Translations under genes and position numbers: made by a program
Assembly: GCA_030634505.1 (NCBI GenBank)
Contig: DAOWAQ010000027.1
Span: 1-11,330 of the forward strand
Origin: Calditrichia bacterium
GTDB taxonomy: Bacteria; Calditrichota; Calditrichia; JAJRVZ01
Length of the DNA: 11,330 bases
Direction of reading: 5' to 3'
In this document: one piece after another, positions 1 through 7,753 of the stretch
How the letters are laid out: the number at the start of each line of letters is the position of its first letter
Position numbering within the stretch: the first letter of the stretch is position 1
Notes under the pieces: generated by a model
Databases searched by the model: none
Seen by the model: the letters and a program-made list of their open reading frames with translations, nothing else
Told to the model about the DNA's origin: nothing

Positions 1-564
1 CATGATGAATTTGCTGAACAAATGAAAATCAATTTTAATCAAAAATATTCACAAAATAACGATCCCTTTGCTCCGGTCATGTTAAAATTAAAAGATCAGA
101 ATAATTTAGCAAGTATGATGGATTATGTTTCACAAATGGTCGCATTTTTCATGTTTATTTTCGTTTCTGCCATGTCGATTGTTTTGTGGAACACCGGATT
201 GATTGGAGGATTGCGCCGCTACGGTGAAATCGGAGTAAGGCTGGCGATTGGTGAATACAAAGGTCATATTTATCGTACGATGATTTGGGAATCCATTTTT
301 AATGGAATTATCGGATCGATTATCGGTACAGCTATTGGATTAACTTTGGGATATATCTTACAGGAAGTTGGAGTTGATTTTTCGGAATATTTTAAAAGTT
401 CAACGATGATGTTACCCACAAAATTCAGAGCTTTGGTTACACCTACGGCTTATTACATCGGATTCATTCCCGGATTATTTTCCACTGTATTGGGAACAAT
501 GCTATCAGGTATCGGCATCTACCGCCGACAGACAGCACAATTATTTAAGGAGTTAGAAGCATGA
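1..564 (+). CDS. FtsX/MacB-type ABC transporter permease, C-terminal part (5' end outside window)
   Basis: The frame is open from base 1, so this is the last 187 codons of a longer gene; the ATG at 22 is internal. Three hydrophobic segments are visible, at about 127-186, 304-360 and 451-519. After the first comes the FtsX-family signature RRYGEIGVRLAIG (214-252), the cytoplasmic loop that contacts the ATPase in LolC/E- and MacB-like permeases. These proteins are inner-membrane subunits that use ATP hydrolysis in the cytoplasm to do mechanical work on lipoproteins or other periplasmic substrates. The ATPase and most of the large periplasmic domain are not in the window. The stop codon overlaps the next start (ATGA), so the two genes are almost certainly co-transcribed and translationally coupled. 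The LolA-like neighbour suggests lipoprotein or envelope trafficking, but the substrate cannot be read from the sequence. Confidence 0.9.
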   Translation, partial: HDEFAEQMKINFNQKYSQNNDPFAPVMLKLKDQNNLASMMDYVSQMVAFFMFIFVSAMSIVLWNTGLIGGLRRYGEIGVRLAIGEYKGHIYRTMIWESIFNGIIGSIIGTAIGLTLGYILQEVGVDFSEYFKSSTMMLPTKFRALVTPTAYYIGFIPGLFSTVLGTMLSGIGIYRRQTAQLFKELEA

Positions 565-1295
565 AAAAATGTATTATTTTATTTATAGTATATAGCCAAA
601 TTCTAAATGCTCAGTATCCTGCAGGTAATAAGGTGCTTGAAGATATAGACAAAAACATGTCTTCTGAAAACCGTGTAGTAATCTCCAAAATGGTGGTTCA
701 TGGACAGCGTGGCAGTCGTACCATTGCTTCAAAATCATGGTCAGTTGGAGATCAAAAAGCGTTTACAGAATATTTATCACCTGCCAGAGAAAAAGGTACA
801 AAGATGTTAAAAGTAGAAGACAACCTCTGGTTATACTCGCCATCCACTGACCGAACCATCAAAATTTCAGGACATATGTTAAGGCAATCAGTTATGGGTT
901 CTGATTTATCCTATGAAGATATGATGGATGATAAAAAACTTTCGGAAAGTTATGATGCCGCAGTAACTGCAATTGACACAATTGATGGCAGAGAATGCTG
1001 GGTCGTGAATTTAACTGCAAAAGAAAAAGATTTAGCATATCACTTTAGAAAACTATGGGTGGATAAAACCCGAAGCATACCACTTAAAGAAGAATTGATT
1101 GCTAAGAGCGGCAAATTATTAAAAAAAATAGAACTGAAGGATATTGAAAAATTTGCAGGTCGTTGGTTCCCACGAAAAATGATTTTCAAAGATATGTTAA
1201 AAACCGGAAAAGGCACTGAATTTATAATTGATTCAATTGAGTTTGATGTGGATATCCCGGCTTATAAATTTACTAAAGCATCGTTGCGAAAGTAA
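561..1295 (+). CDS. LolA-like outer-membrane lipoprotein-sorting protein
   Basis: A 244-residue exported protein. It starts with a signal peptide (MKK, a hydrophobic stretch, then LNA before Gln18), with likely cleavage after Ala17. There is no lipobox; Cys4 lies within the signal. The core at residues 73-121 (SPAREKGTKML, then LWLYSPSTDRTIKISG, then MGSDLSYEDM) is the hallmark of proteins annotated as outer membrane lipoprotein-sorting protein, which share the LolA/LolB half-barrel fold. They are thought to carry a lipid or acylated cargo across the periplasm. The start is well supported: AAGGAG at 547-552 lies 8 bases before the ATG, which overlaps the permease stop by 4 bases. Pairing with an FtsX-type permease fits an export module of permease, ATPase and periplasmic acceptor. 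The actual cargo is unknown, and the protein is longer than classical LolA. Confidence 0.85.
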   Translation: MKKCIILFIVYSQILNAQYPAGNKVLEDIDKNMSSENRVVISKMVVHGQRGSRTIASKSWSVGDQKAFTEYLSPAREKGTKMLKVEDNLWLYSPSTDRTIKISGHMLRQSVMGSDLSYEDMMDDKKLSESYDAAVTAIDTIDGRECWVVNLTAKEKDLAYHFRKLWVDKTRSIPLKEELIAKSGKLLKKIELKDIEKFAGRWFPRKMIFKDMLKTGKGTEFIIDSIEFDVDIPAYKFTKASLRK

Positions 1296-1344
1296 AACTA
1301 AGATTAAGGCCGAGGCTCAGGCAAAGAGAGCGAGAAACGAATAA

Positions 1345-1372
1345 TCAATAGTCAATCATCAATATTCAATTT
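1345..1372. repeat. Four tandem degenerate heptamers, TCAATNN
   Basis: The copies TCAATAG, TCAATCA, TCAATAT and TCAATTT follow one another without gaps. They lie in the spacer between the convergent LolA-like and TonB-receptor genes. A related heptamer pair, ACAATCT and ACAATCC, occurs at 1405-1418. The stretch just before them (about 1308-1338) is richer in G and C than its surroundings. No hairpin with a T-run is evident, so this does not look like an intrinsic terminator. The function is unknown. Confidence 0.6.
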
Positions 1373-1434
1373 CCCCAGATGAATCGAGATTTACGCTGCC
1401 TTCGACAATCTACAATCCAAAAATTCTCTATTCA

Positions 1435-3297
1435 CTACAACAAATCATAAGTTAATCCCGCCTTCAACCAGCGCCCGGGCATTGGTATAAAATCATAATC
1501 TTCGTAAGATTTATTTAGGAGGTTTGTTCCGTCAACAAATATTTCAATTCGCTTATTTTTCCACGACAAGCGCCCATCCATTAAAAACTGATTCTTATAT
1601 TCGGGACGTTCTTTGTAACGAAATTTCAGTGTGTAACTTAATCCGCTTAAAAATAAATTTTGATTAATACCAGCAATAATCTGGTGTCTGTGGTGGTTTA
1701 GGATATACTTTGAAAGACGTCCGCCAGTATTTTTGTCAGAATTTATATACGAATAACTAAGATGGATATTATTTAGATTAAAAAATGTCTTTGCGTTAAA
1801 ATTAGAATACTGCATGCTAAATTCAAGTCCGGTTGAATTGACTTCTGTTAAATTCACAGCATACCAAATATCATCAGAATATAATTTCACCCAATCAATT
1901 AAATTTTTACCTTCTCTTGAAAACAGAGCAATATTAGCAGAGTATTTAGCTTTCGCTAATTTATAACCAATCTCATAATTCCAGGCCATTTCCTCCTTAA
2001 GATCTGCATTACCTTTATTTACAGGGTCACTATAGTAAAGTTCAGTAAATGTAGGAACGCGAAAAGCCTTACCAATCGATACATATAAGCTGGAAAAGCT
2101 GTTTAATTTATAACCCAAATCAATTCCCGGCCAGGCGTGCCAATCCCACCCGGAATAATTGTAAACAGACCATCCCGGAGTAATTCTAATTTTTTTGAAA
2201 GCAAATTGATGCTCTAGAAATACTCCACCTTTTCCGCGATTGTGGTTACCAAGATTATTACTTTCTATTTCTTCTTTTCCAAATTCCCCTCCAACTGAAG
2301 TAATACCAATTGAGCTAAATAAGTTTGAATTGAATTCAAAGCCGTATACATTTGTAGTGTGCAGATTATGGTAAAATTCCGGATTATTCCGTTTAAGCAT
2401 AAATTCATCTGTATGCTGTCGCCAATGGATTTTTGGAGAAAACTTTATCCTCTTTCCGTTAAATTCAAAACCTGTCTTCACATACGTGGCTTTTGTCCTT
2501 TCCCATTGATTAGGAAACTTGGGGGTATAAAAACTATTTGCGCCAAATTTTTTATCAATGTAACCGGCTGAAAAATCAAGTATATTTTCACCAATTTTAA
2601 ATTGTGATCCATACGAAGTCGTCAAAATGTTAAAATCTGTATTTTCTCTATAACCATCAGAAGCTCTTTTCGAAACTGAGAATCGATGGTTGCTAATTCC
2701 CATCGGAACCTGAAGAGAAATCAATCCATTATAAAAATTGTGGCTGCCATAAATTGTTTTTATACTAACCTGCTGTGTTTCTGCCTTTCTGGTAATAATA
2801 TTTATTACACCGCCAAATGCATTTGGTCCATATAAACGCGAACCATGACCTTTCAAAATCTCTATTTTTTCAATATCTTCGATTGATAGAGGTAAATTCA
2901 TATTGTGATGGCCGGTTTGCGGATCACTAATTTTAACGCCATCTATTAATACCAGTGTTTGTTCAAATGATGCGCCACGAATACTTATATCCGCCTGAAC
3001 GCCATTTGGACCTCGCTGCTGAACATCAACTCCCGAGATGTACCCCAACAAATCCTCTACGCTATTTGCCGGAATTAATTCTATGGCTTGCCTATCTAAA
3101 ACGATAATGGAGCGCGCAACATTGGGAAATGCTGTTGGTATTCGTGATGCAGTGACAACAATATCTTCTCCGAACTCATATATGATCTCTTTATCTTGTG
3201 CAATTGCTAATCTATGTTGAAGAATAACTGAAACTAATAAAAAACAAAATACCTTTTTATTCAAAATTGATTTAATCGGTCTGACCATATTCATCAT
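1435..3297 (-). CDS. TonB-dependent outer-membrane receptor, BtuB-like
   Basis: This 620-residue protein is full length for a BtuB/CirA-type receptor, a 22-strand barrel that takes up scarce ligands using TonB-ExbBD energy. Residues 1-33 form a signal peptide, probably cleaved between Ala33 and Gln34. A likely TonB-box region, EDIVVTA, follows at 44-50. The plug domain spans about 55-170, with typical blocks SVEDLLGYISGVDVQQRG, ISIRGASFEQTLVLIDG, IEKIEILKG and YGPNAFGGVINIITR. The C-terminal strand ends PMPGRWLKAGLTYDLL, finishing in Leu rather than the usual aromatic residue. Three in-frame ATGs occur within the first four codons. AAGG followed by TGAA precedes the first, so the second ATG (at 3294) has the better spacing. 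I found no cobalamin riboswitch upstream and no transport or cobalamin genes nearby, so the ligand (vitamin B12, siderophore or other) is open. Confidence 0.9.
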   Translation of the reverse strand: MMNMVRPIKSILNKKVFCFLLVSVILQHRLAIAQDKEIIYEFGEDIVVTASRIPTAFPNVARSIIVLDRQAIELIPANSVEDLLGYISGVDVQQRGPNGVQADISIRGASFEQTLVLIDGVKISDPQTGHHNMNLPLSIEDIEKIEILKGHGSRLYGPNAFGGVINIITRKAETQQVSIKTIYGSHNFYNGLISLQVPMGISNHRFSVSKRASDGYRENTDFNILTTSYGSQFKIGENILDFSAGYIDKKFGANSFYTPKFPNQWERTKATYVKTGFEFNGKRIKFSPKIHWRQHTDEFMLKRNNPEFYHNLHTTNVYGFEFNSNLFSSIGITSVGGEFGKEEIESNNLGNHNRGKGGVFLEHQFAFKKIRITPGWSVYNYSGWDWHAWPGIDLGYKLNSFSSLYVSIGKAFRVPTFTELYYSDPVNKGNADLKEEMAWNYEIGYKLAKAKYSANIALFSREGKNLIDWVKLYSDDIWYAVNLTEVNSTGLEFSMQYSNFNAKTFFNLNNIHLSYSYINSDKNTGGRLSKYILNHHRHQIIAGINQNLFLSGLSYTLKFRYKERPEYKNQFLMDGRLSWKNKRIEIFVDGTNLLNKSYEDYDFIPMPGRWLKAGLTYDLL

Positions 3298-3329
3298 TTC
3301 ACCTTAATCTCATTTCCACTCTGTTTGAA

Positions 3330-3358
3330 GTTATATAAAATAAGAAATTTAAGAACAA
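3330..3358 (-). promoter_or_regulatory. Possible sigma-70-like promoter for the TonB receptor
   Basis: Read on the minus strand, TTGTTC (3358-3353), a 17-base spacer and TATAAC (3335-3330) lie about 33 bases upstream of the receptor start. The -10 box matches TATAAT at 5 of 6 positions, but the -35 box matches only at 3. In DNA this AT-rich such matches arise by chance, so this is a candidate only. Confidence 0.35.
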
Positions 3359-3416
3359 AATATTTTACGAACAAATGAAGATTCTATTGATAGTATTTCT
3401 TTTGTGTTTTAGATTA

Positions 3417-3445
3417 TTGCTTTTGATTAATAGCCTGAATATTAT
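3417..3445 (+). promoter_or_regulatory. Possible sigma-70-like promoter for the EamA permease
   Basis: TTGCTT (3417-3422), a 17-base spacer and TATTAT (3440-3445) give a 5 of 6 match at -10 and 3 of 6 at -35. Transcription would start near 3452. That would leave almost no leader before the GTG at 3455 and so favours the ATG at 3470 as the translation start. Confidence 0.35.
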
Positions 3446-3454
3446 AGAATTTCA

Positions 3455-4327
3455 GTGGAAATAAAAAATATGATCTATCTTTTAATTGTGGCAATCATTT
3501 GGGCGCTTTCTTTTGGTTTGATAAAAAGTCAACTAACCAATCTTGATTCAAATTTTGTTGCACTGGTACGATTGGGAATATCGTTTATAATTTTCCTGCC
3601 GTTCTTACGCATAAAAAAGCTGGATTCAAAAGTTACTTTACAGCTAATATTGATAGGTATGATTCAATATGGACTGATGTATATTAGCTATATTTATTCC
3701 TACCAATTTTTACTGGCTTACCAGGTCGCTATTTTCACAATTTTTACTCCACTCTATGTTACTTTAATAAATGATATTTTAATAAAACGATTTCATAATT
3801 TTTACCTATTATACGCCGGACTTTCTGTGATTGGAACAGCAATTATAATCTATACAGATATTTTTCAAAAAGATTTTCTCCTCGGCTTTACTTTGATGCA
3901 AATCTCTAATATATGCTTTGCTTTCGGTCAGGTATTTTATAAAAAAGTGATGAATCAAAATTTACAACTTTCTGACAAGTCAATTTTTGCGTTGCTATAC
4001 CTGGGAGCAGTTATTATAACTATACCGTTTGCCGGTTTCAGCACCGATTGGAATCATCTTATACTAGAGTGGAACCAGGTAACAACATTACTCTACCTGG
4101 GTATTGTTGCTTCCGGGATCTGTTTTTTTCTATGGAATATTGGTGCACGTAAAACGGATACCGGAACATTGGCTGTTTTTAATAATGTTAAAATTCCACT
4201 GGCTGTATTATTCTCATTGCTGTTCTTTGGAGAAAGCGCTGATGTTTTAAAACTGGTAGCCGGAGGATTGATTATTCTGCTGGCGTTATATTTAAATCAT
4301 AGATTGCAATTGAATAATACAGAATGA
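3455..4327 (+). CDS. EamA/DMT-superfamily permease
   Basis: This 290-residue, very hydrophobic protein has about ten predicted transmembrane helices arranged as two EamA repeats, roughly residues 7-133 and 143-279. The first repeat opens with the typical IWALSFGLIK, and the second ends with the characteristic NNVKIPLAVLFSLLFFGES block (244-261). Family members are inner-membrane exporters or importers of amino acids, nucleotides or other metabolites; the substrate cannot be assigned here. The longest reading starts at a GTG with no visible Shine-Dalgarno sequence. The ATG at 3470 (residue 6) follows a weak GTGGAA at 3455-3460 and better fits the possible promoter just upstream, so the true product may be 285 residues. 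It is divergent from the TonB receptor and convergent with larA, so it appears to be a single-gene unit. Confidence 0.85.
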   Translation: MEIKNMIYLLIVAIIWALSFGLIKSQLTNLDSNFVALVRLGISFIIFLPFLRIKKLDSKVTLQLILIGMIQYGLMYISYIYSYQFLLAYQVAIFTIFTPLYVTLINDILIKRFHNFYLLYAGLSVIGTAIIIYTDIFQKDFLLGFTLMQISNICFAFGQVFYKKVMNQNLQLSDKSIFALLYLGAVIITIPFAGFSTDWNHLILEWNQVTTLLYLGIVASGICFFLWNIGARKTDTGTLAVFNNVKIPLAVLFSLLFFGESADVLKLVAGGLIILLALYLNHRLQLNNTE

Positions 4328-4371
4328 CTTTTTAAGGAGTAAAATTTTTATGCTACATATAGAATATAATT

Positions 4372-5661
4372 TTATTTTCTATAAACCGCTACCTTATTGC
4401 CTTCTGTAAAAATATTTATTTTTACATTTTCATCTTCTTTCAACCAGCCATTTACTATTTCCTGTGGTGAATTTGTTGGATTCAAATGAATGGCTCTGAT
4501 TTCATCGTCATCAAGTTCACTGAAAAAATGAATGGTCTTCATACGTTGAATAAGTTGTGCAAATTTGTAGGTTTTATGCGAATACATGATATACTTGTCA
4601 GACAAACTTTTTAAAATTGAATTTATATCTTCCTTTAATGGTTCATAAAAATTTTGCACTGATTTTTTAGGTCCGATGCCATTGTTACATCCGGCAATAA
4701 ACAATATTTCACCATCGTCTTTTACAGCATTTTTAGTCAACTCCAATACCCGTTGTGAAATATACAGAGATTCATCATTGGGATAATTACCACTGCTAAC
4801 AATAATCTTATCTGTTGGCTCAACATATACGGCATTCATTGCATCTACTTTTAATATGCCTTCTGCGGTTACATCTTCCAAACTCCCAAACTTTACCCAT
4901 TGTATTTGATTATGATTACAAATTGTTCCTAACACAAATACCGGGCGATTTCCTACAATAAGTTTAAATCCTTCATATATGTCCTGAGCCAGCGGATTAT
5001 CTCTTCGTATTTTATCCGGATGTAATGGATGTTGACCAAATGTAGATTTATCATTCATTGCCAACGCATGATTTCTTTCTACAGTTTCATATTTGCAAAT
5101 TCCGGGTAAAAGACTTTTTAATGGATTGGAATAACCGGCAAAATAATGATTCTTCATATCCGATAGAATAAAAATTACTTCTGCATCCTGAATTTCTTCA
5201 TTTACATAAATTTCATTTCCGATTGTTGTTGTACCGGCAAAATAGAAATTATCTGTGTGACAATTATGAATTATTATTTTGTCTATTTTCAGTTTATTTT
5301 TTTTTGCGCTCTGTTCTATCAGAGAACGAATTTTATAGTTTCCTTTAACCTCGCCATCATGGGTTCCAGTAGCAATAAACACTTTTATCTGAATTGCTGA
5401 GCTCAATCGTGGAAATAAAACATTAAAGCGGTCTTCAAAAGGTACTTCGCGGGTGTGATCTTCTACAATAAGAGCTATTCTTTTATTTTGTACTAATTCT
5501 TGTAATGAAATTCCTGTGTAATCATTTAAAGCATTTTCTAACTTTTCAATATTCGATCCCGAAATTAATTTTTCTTCAATTCCAATTATGTTTGCAATAT
5601 TTTTTTTAGGAATTTTCAGTTCAATAAAGGAATGATTATAGGGGATTTTAATTTTAATCAT
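4372..5661 (-). CDS. LarA-family nickel-dependent racemase (lactate racemase-like)
   Basis: This 429-residue protein has the size and motifs of LarA, the cytoplasmic racemase that uses a nickel-pincer nucleotide cofactor to interconvert 2-hydroxyacid enantiomers. Aligning by eye to Lactobacillus plantarum LarA, the key residues keep their positions: Asp68 and Arg71 (EDHTRE, for D72/R75), His101 (ATGTHDGE, for H108), His172 (NHYFAGY, for H174), Lys182, the cofactor-linking lysine (for K184), and His198 (ETVERNH, for H200). The 10- and 16-residue spacings between His172, Lys182 and His198 match exactly. Around the lysine it reads NPLK where the reference has GGRK. Family members also act on substrates such as malate and other 2-hydroxyacids, so lactate is not certain. 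The cofactor genes larB, larC and larE are not in the window. It lies 76 bases after lpxB on the same strand, with two palindromes in between. Confidence 0.85.
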   Translation of the reverse strand: MIKIKIPYNHSFIELKIPKKNIANIIGIEEKLISGSNIEKLENALNDYTGISLQELVQNKRIALIVEDHTREVPFEDRFNVLFPRLSSAIQIKVFIATGTHDGEVKGNYKIRSLIEQSAKKNKLKIDKIIIHNCHTDNFYFAGTTTIGNEIYVNEEIQDAEVIFILSDMKNHYFAGYSNPLKSLLPGICKYETVERNHALAMNDKSTFGQHPLHPDKIRRDNPLAQDIYEGFKLIVGNRPVFVLGTICNHNQIQWVKFGSLEDVTAEGILKVDAMNAVYVEPTDKIIVSSGNYPNDESLYISQRVLELTKNAVKDDGEILFIAGCNNGIGPKKSVQNFYEPLKEDINSILKSLSDKYIMYSHKTYKFAQLIQRMKTIHFFSELDDDEIRAIHLNPTNSPQEIVNGWLKEDENVKINIFTEGNKVAVYRK

Positions 5662-5723
5662 GATAAATCAATATTTTACGTTGGATATTTAACATAATAA
5701 ATTAATATTCAGGGTAGATTGCT

Positions 5724-5755
5724 GATGTAGCACATCTCTAAGATGTATTACATCT
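5724..5755. promoter_or_regulatory. Tandem palindromes GATGTANNACATC, possible operator pair
   Basis: GATGTAGCACATC (5724-5736) and GATGTATTACATC (5742-5754) are two copies of the same 13-base inverted repeat, with starts 18 bases apart. The second extends to a 6-bp arm (AGATGT/ACATCT, 5741-5755) and overlaps the last codons of lpxB. Each contains GT-N3-AC, the general form of sites bound by FadR-type GntR regulators, a group that includes lactate-responsive LldR. Neither has a T-run that would make it a terminator. They lie 63-94 bases upstream of the larA start. The operator role is inferred. Confidence 0.45.
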
Positions 5756-6862
5756 TTCAACATATTCCAAAATACTTTCCGCAGTCCTTTTTGAAGCTCC
5801 TTGTTCGCCCAATTTATCCTGAACAATTTTCAATTCTTCTCTCTTTTCTTTATTTATTTCCGGTTTTAATAAATCAGAAATTAATTCGGCAGCTTTATTT
5901 GGTGTAAAATCATTCTGCAATAATTCTTCCGCAACTTTTTTCCCGGCCACAATATTTGCCAATCCAATTGAATCAAGTTTTACCAGTAAATTCCCCAAAA
6001 ACCAGGTTAATTTGCTTACCCGGTAAACGATAATAAAAGGTACCTGAAAGTATGCGGTCTCCAAAGTTGAAGTACCAGACTTAACAACCGCTATATCAAT
6101 TTGATTATAAAACTCAGGAATACTTCCAGTAAACAATTCAATAAATGAATAATCTGTGCATATTAGAGAAGTATATTTTTCATCTGGAATGTTTTCAACT
6201 TTAGCAATGATTGCTTTGTTAATCTTTTTTTGGTCATACAAAATCTTTGTTGTTTCCAACATATCTGGTAAAAGTTGCTCAATCTCATGTTTGCGGCTGC
6301 CTGGCAACAATCCCAAAACCTTTTCACCAGTTTCATGTACTCTTTTTGGACTGACAACATCATGATATTCATCTACTAAGGGATGACCGACATATTCTGC
6401 TTTAATTCCATATTTTTCATAAAAATCTACTTCAAATGGAAATACCACCAGCATTTTATCCACATATTTTTTAATCTTTTTTACTCTACGTTTACCCCAC
6501 GCCCACAATTGTGGACTAATATAATAAATTACCGGAATGCCAAGTTTATTAATTGCTTTGGCAAAACGTAGATTGAAACCCGGGTAATCGATAAGCACCA
6601 CCGCATCCGGTTTTACATTTTTGGCATGATTTACAAGTGTTCGAAAAACTTTTCGGATAAACGGTAAATGCTTAATAATCTCTCCAACACCCAAAAATGC
6701 CATTTGCCTGATATGGTAAATTGCCTCGAATCCATGTTGAATCATTTGGTCACCACCGATACCGCTAAGTTCGATATTAGGATTTTGTTTTTTTAATTCG
6801 GCAACCAGATTTCCACCATGGTTGTCACCGGATACTTCACCTGCTATGATCAATAATTTCAT
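5738..6862 (-). CDS. lpxB: Lipid-A-disaccharide synthase
   Basis: LpxB is a peripheral inner-membrane GT-B glycosyltransferase (family GT19). It joins UDP-diacylglucosamine to lipid X (2,3-diacylglucosamine-1-phosphate) to give the lipid A disaccharide. The 374-residue length is usual. Family motifs appear in order: AGEVSGDNHGG (7-17), MAFLGVGEII (54-63), IDYPGFN (91-97), YYISPQLWAWGKRR (113-126), FPFEVDFY (141-148), YVGHPLVD (157-164), LLPGSRKHEI (185-194, with Arg190 at the place of the catalytic-loop arginine of the E. coli enzyme) and VKSGTSTLE (260-268). The ATG has only a weak GAAG ribosome binding site. It is not next to lpxA, lpxD or fabZ here, unlike the common lpx cluster. It may share a transcript with the downstream larA gene, although the palindromes between them suggest larA has its own control. 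Confidence 0.95.
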   Translation of the reverse strand: MKLLIIAGEVSGDNHGGNLVAELKKQNPNIELSGIGGDQMIQHGFEAIYHIRQMAFLGVGEIIKHLPFIRKVFRTLVNHAKNVKPDAVVLIDYPGFNLRFAKAINKLGIPVIYYISPQLWAWGKRRVKKIKKYVDKMLVVFPFEVDFYEKYGIKAEYVGHPLVDEYHDVVSPKRVHETGEKVLGLLPGSRKHEIEQLLPDMLETTKILYDQKKINKAIIAKVENIPDEKYTSLICTDYSFIELFTGSIPEFYNQIDIAVVKSGTSTLETAYFQVPFIIVYRVSKLTWFLGNLLVKLDSIGLANIVAGKKVAEELLQNDFTPNKAAELISDLLKPEINKEKREELKIVQDKLGEQGASKRTAESILEYVERCNTS

Positions 6863-6997
6863 CGCTTCAAATTTAAAAAATTAATTTACATCTATTATAT
6901 GATTTGGCTTTTTTTACTTAGCTAAAATAATAACTATAAACACCCCAGCTCATTAGTAATGTTAATACTATTATGCATAGAAGAATAAATTCAAATC

Positions 6998-7393
6998 TTA
7001 AATTATTTTAATCGATTGTTTATTTGCAATTTTTTTCAATTTTTTATCTAACGTTAATAGATATCCACTGTGCCGTCTTGTAGTTATCAAATATAAAATA
7101 TCATAAATTGGATGTCCGACCTGACAAGACAGGGCAAAAGCTTCTTTGTGCAATGATTTAGAATCAATAAAATCATCCACAAGATTAATTGCACAGCCCA
7201 ACAGGTATTCACAATCATTAACAGGAAAATCTTCGAATTGATGATATTTCCAAAAAGTGTTCGTTACCTCAGAAATAAAAATATCCGGAGTAATAATATA
7301 TTCTGCTTTTTTAAAATTCTTTTCTATATCTTCTAGTCCCGGATTATTTAAAGCTATTCCAACAGCTGCGCTGGCGTCAAGAACAATAATCAT
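6998..7393 (-). CDS. VapC-type PIN-domain toxin
   Basis: This 131-residue single-domain PIN ribonuclease has the four acidic metal-binding residues expected for the family: Asp6 (VLDASA), Glu42 (ISEVTN), Asp98 (PIYDILYL) and Asp116 (LLTLDKKL). Family members cut RNA, often tRNA or rRNA, when freed from their antitoxin. Its start overlaps the stop of the upstream antitoxin gene by 4 bases, giving tight translational coupling. No residue appears missing, so the toxin is probably active. The RNA target cannot be predicted from the sequence. Confidence 0.9.
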   Translation of the reverse strand: MIIVLDASAAVGIALNNPGLEDIEKNFKKAEYIITPDIFISEVTNTFWKYHQFEDFPVNDCEYLLGCAINLVDDFIDSKSLHKEAFALSCQVGHPIYDILYLITTRRHSGYLLTLDKKLKKIANKQSIKII

Positions 7394-7638
7394 CGTTCTC
7401 TATCCTTTCTTATTAATTTTACAGGATCACTCAAATGTTTATGTTTTCTCTTTTTGTTGTATTCTTTGAGACGAGACAAAATTTCGATTCTGCGTTCTTT
7501 TGCATTCAGACTTATATTTAATCCTTTAGATAAAGTAATTGTTGCTTGCTGGGCCAGACTTCTGTGTTTTTTTTGTGCTTCCTGTTTAAGCTTTAAATAT
7601 ATTTGATCAGGTAATTCCCGAACTTGCAATGAAGCCAT
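7390..7638 (-). CDS. VapB/FitA-like ribbon-helix-helix antitoxin
   Basis: This 82-residue protein has an N-terminal MASLQVRELPDQIYLKL segment: a beta strand, then helices through about residue 40, in the arrangement of FitA/Arc-type DNA-binding antitoxins. The basic, charged C-terminal half (about 46-82) is the part expected to wrap around and neutralise the PIN toxin encoded immediately downstream. A strong AGGAG ribosome binding site lies 6 bases before the ATG. Antitoxins of this class bind their own promoter as dimers or tetramers with the toxin, and a cluster of TGCA-centred repeats upstream is a good candidate site. Confidence 0.88.
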   Translation of the reverse strand: MASLQVRELPDQIYLKLKQEAQKKHRSLAQQATITLSKGLNISLNAKERRIEILSRLKEYNKKRKHKHLSDPVKLIRKDRER

Positions 7639-7660
7639 ACAATTCTCCTGTTGTTTTACT

Positions 7661-7700
7661 ATGCATATTGCAATTTACTGCATTTTTCATCATTATGCAA
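7661..7700 (-). promoter_or_regulatory. Putative vapBC promoter and autoregulatory operator
   Basis: Four TGCA cores start at 7662, 7669, 7679 and 7696, each flanked by A/T. ATGCA (7661-7665) and TGCAT (7679-7683) form an inverted pair. On the minus strand a possible promoter overlaps them: TTGCAT (7700-7695), a 17-base spacer and TAAATT (7677-7672), a weak match to consensus. Overlap of repeats and promoter is what autorepression by a VapBC complex would require. The assignment is inferred from position and repetition only. Confidence 0.4.
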
Positions 7701-7753
7701 CCACCGATTTTATATTGAATCTATGATTTGAAATAAAATAAGGAAATATTCTT

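Noticed and set aside
2359..2571. Open frame of 70 codons on the plus strand
   Set aside because: It lies wholly opposite the well-supported TonB receptor gene and shows no domain or start signal of its own.
3298..3454. Possible cobalamin riboswitch before the BtuB-like gene
   Set aside because: I looked for the conserved B12-box-type sequence and a long structured leader on the minus strand and saw neither; the spacer is short and AT-rich.
4357..4384. AT-rich inverted repeat TATAGAA/TTCTATA at the end of larA
   Set aside because: Only seven A/T-dominated pairs with a long loop, and expected by chance in this composition; not convincing as a terminator.
4334..4409. AAGGAG followed by an ATG and 19 codons, plus strand
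   Set aside because: The peptide is very short, the spacing (10 bases) is long, and most of it is antisense to the end of larA. No sign of a real gene.
6156..6571. Several open frames on both strands inside lpxB
   Set aside because: All overlap the lpxB coding frame, which has every expected family motif; the others are shadow frames.
6886..6969. Hydrophobic open stretch of about 28 codons on the minus strand between the toxin gene and lpxB
   Set aside because: It has no usable start codon before most of its length and no ribosome binding site. It could be a remnant, but this cannot be supported.
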